This document shows positions 35,221-45,400 of a stretch of DNA of 64,000 nucleotides, piece after piece. The position numbers were made by a program, and so were the translations under genes. Each line of letters begins with the position of its first letter. Position 1 is the first letter of the stretch. The DNA lies in contig NC_033631.1 of NCBI RefSeq assembly GCF_001540865.1, forward strand, positions 8,259,740 to 8,323,739, given 5' to 3'. The DNA comes from Ananas comosus (lineage: Eukaryota > Streptophyta > Magnoliopsida > Poales > Bromeliaceae). Below the pieces are notes generated by a model. That model was given only the letters and a program-made list of their open reading frames with translations. It made no database searches and was not told the origin of the DNA.

Positions 35221-37373
35221 GAGAGTCTAATTGCACTGTCAAAATCTCAGTCCTTACAATAATATAGTAAATAGAATAGATATGATGACACGTGGCAAGC
35301 ATATAGAAAGCCACGTTAGGAAAAATGTCTCTATCCTTTTTTACTAATATTTTTATATCCAGTAATTTTCAACCAATCATTTCAAATAATTAACTAAGTA
35401 ATAATTTATTCCCAAATAAAGATAAATATTTTCTTTCTAACGCGTAATATCCGCATCCGCCAATTCTTTCACAACGTAATATCCGTGAATTTCTCAAATA
35501 TCTCAACATAATTATAGGTGACTTTGAAATAAAATCACGTAAGCATATAGAAAGCCACGTGTCAGCTTCTCACATAGGGTTCATAAAGGGTTCTACTTTA
35601 ATATATAGTAATAGATAGATAAAAGGCTTCTATTTTTAAAATTAAAATTCAAATTGCTCATTCGATAGTAAAAACAATATTAAAGTTAAAAAATATTAAT
35701 TAAAATTAAATTTTAAATTTAGAATTAATTTATATTATAGTTAAAAAATAAATTTTGTTAACTATTTAAACTAAACGATTTGAAAATTAACTTTAAATTA
35801 TAAATTTGAATTTAATTTTAGCTATTATAATTTCAAATTATTTTTATAAAGATTTTTAGCTTGTTTAAATAACACATTAAGTTTATTTGACTTCGATCAT
35901 AAGTTCAAATGGTACAACTTATTTTTTATTTTATCAACCTGTAATTAAAAAGTTTCACTCTCTCTTTATGGTTTAGCTTATTTTTACTTTTGCATTCCAT
36001 AGTCTAAATAGTCACTTTGCTCTCATGCATCGTCTAGATTACTCGCCAATTCCTTCATAAGATCTTTGATGCTATCAATGTCGGCAACACCCCAACGTCG
36101 TAGCACCATAATATTAAGAGAAAAAAATGATCTAGCATTAAAAAATTATAAGTATAGATTAAATATTACTTCAAAAATTGAAGCAAAATGGATATGAATT
36201 TCTCTCTCAATAAAGAAAAAACAAATGGACATGGGATTTGGAGGAAGATGGGATGCTGTGGATGGGAAATTTAAAAAGATGGAAGAGAAAGCTGGAAGAG
36301 GAAGATGGAAAAAATAATCTATCACTTGAAAATTTTAAGTATAAATTAGCTATTAAGTAATGGACAAGGATTTCTCTCTCAACAACAAAAAAATGGAAAA
36401 GGGCTTCGGAGGAAGATGTGCTGTGGATAGAAATTTTCCAAAAATGGAATGGGATGTCCTATAATTACCAAAGGGGCATTATGGGAATGAGAATAAAAAT
36501 TTATAAAAAAGACCTTGATACTAACTTTATAAATGAAAAAATACTTTGCCCTCGGTGAGAGGGTAACCAACACCTAAGGCAATAAAAGACATCTCTATCA
36601 TCCATTTTAAAAAAATTTAAGGGCCGAAATCTTTTGGTGCATAGGAGCATTGCTCTAAAAATTTTAGAAGATAAATAAAATTTTAACTAGTCAATTTTTA
36701 ATAAAAAAGTTTAGTGATTAGATAATTAATATTAAAAAATATTAAATTTATTTCGTTAATTTACACTCGCTTAACTTCTAATTATTTTATTTACATTATT
36801 TCAATCAAATAACTTGTGAATTTTATTAAATCTAATAGTAATTTAGTTGGAATTTAATTTTTTAAATTTTTGTTAATAAAATAATAACAACCAATAACTA
36901 ATATCTAACAGAACTATTAAATTTAGCATACTATTTTATTTAGTTAAATAAATTAGCCCATCAAAAATAAATAGAAAGTTAAGAATGTATAAATAAAATA
37001 TTTAAAGTTAAAAGGAATTAGCTTAAAATGCATGATAATTAAGAGGTTCTTAGTGTATTTTCACCTATAAAACACATAAGAAAAGAGAGAGCTCTATACC
37101 AGCACTAAAAACTTTTTACTAGATAGGCCCATATATTTTAAAAATTAACTAAAAAATTATAAGCTACCAAAGGTCTATAAAGTAAATATAAAAAGTTGAG
37201 GGCGCCATGGCCATTTTGGGTCTATTAATAGCTCCGTCCCTGCATGATTACTATTTTTCTTTTTCATCTAACCAAACAATTTTAGCTAGAAAATTTCTTT
37301 TCCACATAAAGTTTTTTTCCCGAAAAATAGCTTTCTACTATTTTCCAAAGAACTAAACAGCCTTTATCCTAGC
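35221..37373. other. AT-rich intergenic, no gene seen
   Basis: Two copies of GCATATAGAAAGCCACGT (near 35300 and 35543) and GGAGGAAGATG repeats (36240, 36408) suggest small local duplications. Nothing else was recognised. Confidence 0.45.
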
Positions 37374-37604
37374 ATGTGTGATTCTACTTTTCTTCTTCCT
37401 CTTTCTCCTTTTTATTCTTCTCTTATCCATTGCTACAATAACTACGGCTACGATACTGTTATAGTATTTTCAACTTGTATCAATTTAGTATTAAAGCCGA
37501 AATATCCTCCATTAGAGCCAAAAGATCATTCGTCAACACCAAAAATTCTCTATTAGAACCAAAAGATCATCCATCAACATCGAAAAATCCTCTATTAGAA
37601 CCAA

Positions 37605-38693
37605 TGTGATTGAATTTTATTGAATTTTTATGATTTAAAACTTGTTAAGGCCTCTTGGAAGCTCAATAATTATTAATGGGCCTTACTTGGGAGCCCAACT
37701 AAAATTTTCATGTGTGATATTTAGTCCCACATTGGAAACCAAAAGGGTGTTTGTGGTTTTTATATAATCTTTTGTTATCAAGCTAGTTGCTCGAAAAAAA
37801 AATGAGAGTAATGCTCTCGTTTAAATACACGCACAGCACGAGCCGAGCCGAGCCGAGCCAGGCCGGGCCGGCGGCAGCGCATGCGGTCCTTACACCCGGT
37901 TTATTTTATTTTATTTTTATATTTTCGGTTTTATCTTTATTTTAATTCTTATCTTTATCTTTATCCTAATCCTAATCTTTATCCGTATAATCTTAGGCTT
38001 ATCTTGTTCTACACGGATTTCATGCGTTGAAGCAAGATTCTCGCCTTGGTTATAAATATTGGGCGAGGTTGCACGAGTTGAAAAATCGTCTTTTCTTGCT
38101 TTCTCGCCATTAATTGTTTCCGTCAATTTTCGCCGAGTTTTCTTTTGCTGGATCTGAAGCTTGTTGGGTTCATCTTGCGCCACCTTGGAAGCGTGCCGAC
38201 AGGGTGGAACGTGGTCGTTGTATCGCTAATCTTTATCCGTATAATCTTAGGCTTATCTTGTTCTACACGGATTTCATGCGTTGAAGCAAGATTCTCGCCT
38301 TGGTTATAAATATTGGGCGAGGTTGCACGAGTTGAAAAATCGTCTTTTCTTGCTTTCTCGCCATTAATCGTTTCCGCCAATTTTCGCCGAGTTTTCTTTT
38401 GCCGGATCTGAAGCTTGTTGGGTTCATCTTGCGCCACCTTGGAAGCGTGCCGACAGGGTGAAACGTGGTCGTTGTATCACTAGAAGTAATTGCTGGGAAG
38501 CCTCGCACGTGGAGGGGCAATTTCGTTTCTAGTACAGTGCTCTGCACACCTCGATCCACGGGCCTTTTCTATTCCTTACCTTTACAATATTTTTGTTTAA
38601 TTTTGTTTCGGAATTTTTCTAAAACTGTAATCAATCTTTCGAGTTGTTTTTAAAGAATATTATAATAAAATATCAGAAAGAATTTTTTCAACA
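37605..38693 (+). mobile_element. Solo LTR-like insertion with internal tandem repeat
   Basis: The insert begins TGTGATTGAATT and ends TTTTTCAACA (TG..CA) and is absent from the sister copy at 39.9 kb, which defines its borders. It has a TATA-like TTTTTATATAATC near 37758 and a GC-rich GAGCCGAGCCGAGCC stretch near 37840. The flanks do not show a target duplication (ACCAA on the left, GTTAT on the right), so some deletion came with it. Confidence 0.6.
37972..38479 (+). repeat. 254-bp tandem duplication inside the LTR-like insert
   Basis: The block 37972-38225 recurs at 38226-38479 with few differences; both start CTAATCTTTATCCGTATAAT and end near CGTGGTCGTTGTATC. The near-identity points to a recent event. 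Open frames on the minus strand here are repeat shadows. Confidence 0.9.
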
Positions 38694-38990
38694 GTTATAG
38701 CCGAGAGGTTCTCTATCAAAGCAAAAGTCTATCTTGGAATATATGAAAAATCATTCTTTTACCTTTTTTTAATTTTGGATCCTATTCCTTTTACTTTTTT
38801 TTTTTTCTTTATTTTTTTGGACTTCAATGAGATTTGACAGGGTTTCACGTCGAGTGCAAATTGATCAATGGCTTTGTAATGATCTTATTTCAAAAAAATT
38901 TTGAGAAGAAATTAAGTCTTACTTCACTATTATTTTCTTTCGTATTTTATTTTTTTATGATGAAACTATCATGAAATTGAAATATATTAA

Positions 38991-39223
38991 GCCTTCGTTT
39001 GGGATTGCGGGGAGATTGCGTTACGTGCGGTGAGAAACAACGATGGGAAAATACCCTATTTGTTTCCGTACGTAATATTGCGTTCCGCATATCGCGATGA
39101 ATAGGTTACGAAATATTTTCTGCGGTCCCACCAGAGAACGCAGAAGCATATCCCTATACGCTTTTTTCTCAACTCCATTTTATCTAATGTAATAGCGTTA
39201 GATAGAACTCAAGACCAAACGAC
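38991..39223. mobile_element. Tourist-like MITE, copy 1
   Basis: It is similar end to end to 63255-63486: GGGAGATTGCGTTACGTGCG, ATATTGCGTTCCGCAT, GAAATATTTTCTnCnGTC and TAGCGTTAGATAGA occur in the same order. It is missing from the duplicated copy near 40150, so it entered after the tandem duplication. Its right end is eroded. Confidence 0.8.
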
Positions 39224-40567
39224 ATGATGAAAGATGAATATAAAGAACAAATTAAAAAAATAAAATTATATTTATCGTGATTTATATGGAGAATGTGATA
39301 TTATGTTTGGCCGACTGTAGCATAAGAAAATAAATAATTTTCTAATTCTACAAAGAAATAGATATATCTTTAATAATTACAAGTATTCAACATGCTATTG
39401 TTCCAAAGATTATTGATCCCACGGCCATCAACATTTTCGAAGGAATTTCTTTAACCACAAATCAAGTTTCATACAACAATGCATTATCCTCTTCTGCTAG
39501 CACATGATCTTTCGATACAATGTGACAAATTTGCCAATTCCTTCTTACAACGGGATAAATTTGCTAATCCCTTATTTTACGTTTCAACAAAAAATTCTAT
39601 GTATTCAAATTTCAAATTTCAAGGTGCTGACTGTAACTGAGAAATCATTAATGAAGATTATTTGATATCCATTTCTTCTTTCTCTTTCTCCTTCTTTTTA
39701 TTCTTCTCCTTCATTTTTCTCCTTCTTTTTATTCTTCTCCTATGCTACAATAACTACGGCTATGATATTGTTATAGTATTTTTCAACTTTATCAATTTAG
39801 TATTAAAACCGAAATATCCTCCATTAGAGCCAAAAGATTATCCGTCAACACCGAAAATCCTCTATTAGAACCAAAAAATCATCCATCAACATCGAAAGAT
39901 CCTCTATTAGAACCAAAAACTCATTCCTTATAGCCGAAAGGCTCTCTATCAAAGCAAAAGTCTATCTTTTTTTTGGACTTCAATGAGATTTGACAGGGTT
40001 CCACGTCGAGTGCAAATTGATCAATGGTTTTGTAATGATCTTATTTTAAAAATATTTTGAGAAGAAATTAAGTCTTACTTCACACTGCTATTTTCTATCC
40101 GTATTTTATTTTTTTATGATGAAACTATCATGAAATTGAAATCTATTAAATCTAATATTCTCATGATGAAAGATGAATATAAAGATAAAATTATAAAAAT
40201 AAAATTATATTTGCCGTGATTGATATGGAGAATGTGATATCATGTTTGGCCGACTGTAGCATAAGAAAAAAAATGATTTTTTAGTTCTACAGAGAAATAG
40301 GTATATCTTTAATAATTATAAGTATTCAACATGCTATTGTTCCAAAGATTATTGATCCCACCGCCATCAATATTTTCAAAAGAATTTCTTTAACCACAAA
40401 TTGACTTTTATATAACAATGCATTATCCTCATCTGCTAGCGGGATAAATTTGTTAATCCCTTATTTTACATTTCAACAAAAAATTCTATGTATTCAAATT
40501 TCGAGGTGCTGATTGTATTTTTCAAATCACTACAACTGATAAATCATTAATGAAGATTATTTGATAT

Positions 40568-42440
40568 GTCAGAATTGGACTACATTATTATATTATGCCA
40601 AAATTTATTTACTAAATTTTTTATTGTCGATCTTATTCATCTCGATGATGAGATTCTATGAAATGGAAGCGAATAATTCAGTGAAAAAATCACCTATGAT
40701 ATTAAAATCTTTTTTAAAAAACATTTGGATTATTATTTTTGTTAATTAATTTTAGAACTCTTTTTTTAGATTTTTGGAATTAGAAGTTTCAAATTAATAT
40801 TAGATATATTTATACTAGAAAATTTTCTAAAATTTTTGGTTTTGAATAGGATTAGAATTAATATTTTCTTATTCTTATTACAAATAAGGCCAAAATATAA
40901 TTGTAAAGAGAGGCTTTCATTAATAAAATTTTATTTAGATATGTGTGACCAAGGTCTTATTCTAACATGTATGACTTCTCTTTTTTTCTTCCTCTTTCTC
41001 CTTCTCTCCATTCTTCCCTTATTTTTCAGCCAGCATCAAAATATTATTTTTTTATTTAAATATTTGTGATTTAAATATTTGTGATGATATTTTATGTGTA
41101 TCCATGATCCACATCATAAACATGAAACTAGTTTGTTTTTTTTTATTCCTTTTGGATGGAACAAAAAAAAGAAAAATATTAGGAAAAAAAACCTATTTTC
41201 TCTTAAAAAAATGTTCCTTTCAATCCAAAAATTGGGAAAAGGAAAAGGAAAAGAAATTTATTTTGTTTCTTTTCTTTCCTTATTCCCTATAATAGAAGAA
41301 AAAAGTTTCTTTTATTTTTTTCTTTTCACTTCTTTTTTTGAATCTTAGGTGATCCTCAAGATTTCTAATATTTTGTACATGTTGTATATTTCATATTTGG
41401 ACTTGCAAATTTATTACTAACTTTTCAAGCCACTTAAGTAGGAAGGTTGTTAAGAACCGGTATATTCTTTTTAATTGATTACTAACAATTCCCATCAAGT
41501 ATAAAAATAAGAGTAATCCTAAGAGATGTTGGGTTCAAAATTTGTAATATTTCAAAAATGTTGTATTTTTTTTATATTTGAAATAGCAAACTTGTTACTA
41601 ATTTATCGTGCCCAATTAGAATTAAGAGATTACTAGAAACTTGCATATTCTTAATAATAGATCAGCAACTATTTCCATCATATAAATGAAAATACATCCT
41701 AATTCATAGTACTTTACCGACGCCTTTTACAACTACCAATCATGAGATGAATAATAATGATTTACATATTTTCAATAAAATATATGGAGAATTGCTAGAA
41801 TATTACAAACCATACACCAAACAGAACTTACAAATTTCAAAATCGACAAACTAAATAATTATTTAACATTTTCAAACAACCCCTATGAATTCAATTTTTG
41901 TTGAAAATAGTTTTTACTATCTAAATAAAAATCAATTATCTAAATTAAGATCAATAATCTTCGTCATAAAGTTAATAAAAAAAAAATTATATCCTTTATT
42001 TTCACAAAAAATAATTTTTTAGAATCATAAAAATTGATATTTTCTCAAAATGTTCTATCATTAGAAATGCTAACATATATAACCTTTGTACTCAAAAACG
42101 TATACTAAAACTCTACTCTATTAAAGATATTCTAATATGCTAACTTATATAACTTCAGCGCAATTTTTTTTTTTTTTAAAGAAAGGTACAACTGGTTTTA
42201 AATTATCAGTTCTCCCAGGGAATATAACATCAGCCAATAATTTGAAGAACAAAAACCATCTAATTTCCCCGAGTCCCAGTACGTAGTAGTCGACATGATA
42301 ATGCTCTCTCACTTGGTAATCCCCAACAATTATATGTTATGTATATCACTGAGAAAATTAAATCGACCTCAAATTTGCTTCTTCCCCAAAAATAAGATAA
42401 TAAGATGATGTTTAAGCACCTTGCGTCGCCACTTCAAAGT
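40568..42440. other. AT-rich intergenic and TyrRS 3' flank
   Basis: No gene is recognised in about 40568-42150; open frames at 40561-41348 are AT-rich and lack domains. The last ~250 bp before 42440 probably hold the 3'UTR of the minus-strand TyrRS gene; the polyadenylation site was not located. Confidence 0.45.
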
Positions 42441-45400
42441 TCACCTGCTAACTCTGTAGGCCTGAAAAATGAAAGAAATACAAGGGCTCTCGTGATCGAG
42501 ATAAAACCAGAAATTCGATAACACGCATATACTGTGCTCGAGAGTAGTAGTAATATTGATGTTTCCTCGCTATATACATTGTTAAATATGAGATCGATCA
42601 CATTCAAATAGTTGGCAGTGTTTGGTTCAGAAATAAAGCAAAGATGACGGCAAAAAATTCTGCTATGTAGCTATTCAAGAATTATAGAAGGCATTGCCGC
42701 TATCCTCGGCGGATCCTTTATCGTGACAACCACCTGATTGAAAGGGAATAAGAGATATCTCAGAATATCTGCTCCCTATACCGCACAGGGAGCAGATATA
42801 CTACATTTAGAATAACAACCAAATACAATTTTCGGGATAATATCAAGAATTGTGGTCTAAGTGGGTACATTTTTAACTATCCCTGGCATATCAGTTCTCT
42901 AACCAAAATAGCTACGGGTGCGAAAACGCATAATTTTTGAGAGATTCAATCCATGCGTGGACTTGACACAGATCAGTGGCTGGCACTAGAATGCACAGAT
43001 TCATGACAACTTTCGCACAAAGCGGTGAGCCAAGGTTTTGGACCTTTGGCATGAACATCAAAGATATTCCTCAGGGAAAAGGAGTGCAGTTTGATTAACA
43101 CTTAGAAGAGGTAGAGTTGTACCTTCACGGTCTTTAGTAGTTCTCTTGCCTCGCTGTTGTTCTTGAAGTGGTCGCGCACAGGCTGTGAAGAGGAGGTAAC
43201 TAGATTAGGTATAACATACTGGCGAGACATTGTTTCCGTAGGTATGGGCAAAAAAGAGAGAATTTTTTTTATAAATAATCCTATCAATTTTTATAATTGT
43301 AAAAATAATTTTTTTTAAAAAATAATTATAAAAATGGACCTCTAAATGCAGTGAATGATTCACCGCATTCATAACTCCTGTTTAGGAGTAGAAAAAGAAT
43401 AAAAGCGATGAACCATTCACCGCTTTTACCATCGTAGAAATGTAGAAAGAAGTGGAAAAAAGAAAGAAAGCGGTGAATGGTTCACCGCCACCGTTTTTAT
43501 AGGACTATATTTATAAATAAAAATTTATCAGGTTTATTTTTAGAATAAAATTTTAAAAGAAGACTATTGCACTAAAAACCCCAAAAAGAGAATTAGTAAT
43601 CATAAGAATAAGCCATCTTTATGAATCATTCATGTTGGTCTGTTAAAGGGTTGACACTCAACGAGCAGCAACTATATAAAACCCTATAGTCGAAAAATAC
43701 ACATATATCTATATTCTCTATGGTTAAAATATTAGACAAGTTAAAAAGGATTTCTGTGGAGATAAAAAAGAAAAAGAAAAAGCATCAAGAGAAATATGAT
43801 TGCTTTGGTCGTTACAACAAGCACAATCAGTACCCAGCTTATTTCAACAACCAGCATGCTCTTTTAGTTATCCTATAAATTCAACGAGATAACTATTTCT
43901 TGAGATGATTCCTTGAATCACTCTATGCATAATCAAACCCTTGATACATTCATATTCAAAAACAGAGATTCAGAACAAGTACAAACAGGTGAAATCTGGG
44001 TTACCACCTTAGCTTTCTATGCATTACCTGGCAAGTATTATATCTATGTTTGCTTAATATAGACTAAGCATAACCCAATTCACATGAGGTGATATCTGGG
44101 AAAGTAAAGTGGAAACAGAAAAGCATCCGACAATATCATTATAAGCCAGCCAAGGCAAACTCGCCCACCCAAACACACTATAAATATAAAACTAAGAAGG
44201 AAAAAGATGTACAGGAAGATAGTGAGACAGTTGGAGTGACATGGTACATGTAAATGTAAATAAGATTAACCTTAAGCTCCAAAAGTGAAGATGCAAGAAG
44301 CATGGCTTATAGCTTTTGCAAGTTCATGGATTTCCCAATAACGGAAGAGTAGATGCAGCAATTAAACAGTCAGTGAAATAATAAATTTATCTAACATCCT
44401 ATATTACCCTTTCTGTCCATGTCAATTCTGATTTTGACAAATTAAAGGAACCAAAGACAGTTAAAGAGTATTTTACCTGCAATATCTGATTTATAGCCTT
44501 TGCAAGGGCAGGCTTCACATCAGCTGGATGCAATGCACCACTTTCATAATCTGCAATCAATTCTTCAACGCTGGCGAATGTTCTGGAGAGACGATAGCAC
44601 CGAGAGTCAGCAAATCAAAACTCCAAGCACTAAATATTAAGATGGGAAAACTTCAGAAAGCCCTCCTGAGGTTCTATTATTTGGACTTTTCTAACCTATG
44701 ATTCAAAGTACAGCACCTAGTGCCTAATGATTTCTGATTTAGTTATCCGTAAGCCCGTTAAAATGGAAGCACAGCACTATACATTATCAAACACACGGTG
44801 GCAAAGTGTAGATCACAGATAGGTGAAATGCTATATTCCACCACCTTATAGTTTATAAAATGTAGCACTTTGTTAGGTCCTTACGAAAAACTAAAATAAA
44901 ACCACATGGCAGCAAAATGCTATACTTTGAAACACATGGTAGAAAACAGCAATTGCACTATAGCACATGGGAGTTTTGAAGTTTTCCCTATTACAAACGG
45001 CAATTAAAGGCTCAGAAGTCTTTTTTGGTCTCTAGCACCTACACGAATCCTCCGAACTAAAATAATAATGGAATACACAAAACAGGTACTAAAGAATCTC
45101 TCATGTGGAATTCTACTTTTACAGGCTACAAATTTAAATTTGGTCAAGACATATTCAAGTTCAGCCTAAGATAGAAGGATGTAGTAGCAGCTAAATTTCC
45201 AGCACAACAAATGTAGTTCAACTGAAATGTTGTTTATAATTGATTTCAAACAAGAGAACACTTCAACGCCCTCTCAATTAATGTATTTAGACAGTGTTTG
45301 GTTAGGAGATAGGCTGGGGATATTGATGAAAATCGCTATAATCCTTCCAAACACAACCAATTTTCAGCTATCCTCGGAATTTGACAGGATAGAAGTTCCT

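Larger units (their letters stand above)
37374..40567 (+). repeat. Tandem duplication of a ~0.9-1.0-kb unit, first copy interrupted
   Basis: Copy 2 (about 39667-40567) matches copy 1 (37374-39666) once a 1.09-kb LTR-like insertion (37605-38693) and a 233-bp MITE (38991-39223) are removed from copy 1. Shared landmarks are CTACAATAACTACGGCTA, CCTCCATTAGAGCCAAAAGA, ATAGCCGAgAGGtTCTCTATC, GATTTGACAGGGTTyCACGT and TTTGGCCGACTGTAGCATAA. Short open frames (for example 37374-37556 and 39662-39868) are the same non-genic piece twice. A third partial start may lie near 40955-41030. Confidence 0.85.

Noticed and set aside
38123..38559. Minus-strand frames of 88-104 codons
   Set aside because: They lie in the LTR-like insert and its 254-bp tandem repeat; similar peptides arise from the duplicated DNA.
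42660..42723. Alternative last TyrRS exon (V-V-V-T-I-K-D-P-P then stop near 42660)
   Set aside because: It has an acceptor and keeps the frame, but its peptide is unlike the family ending, whereas 42461-42441 gives A-Y-R-V-S-R. It may be a minor isoform.
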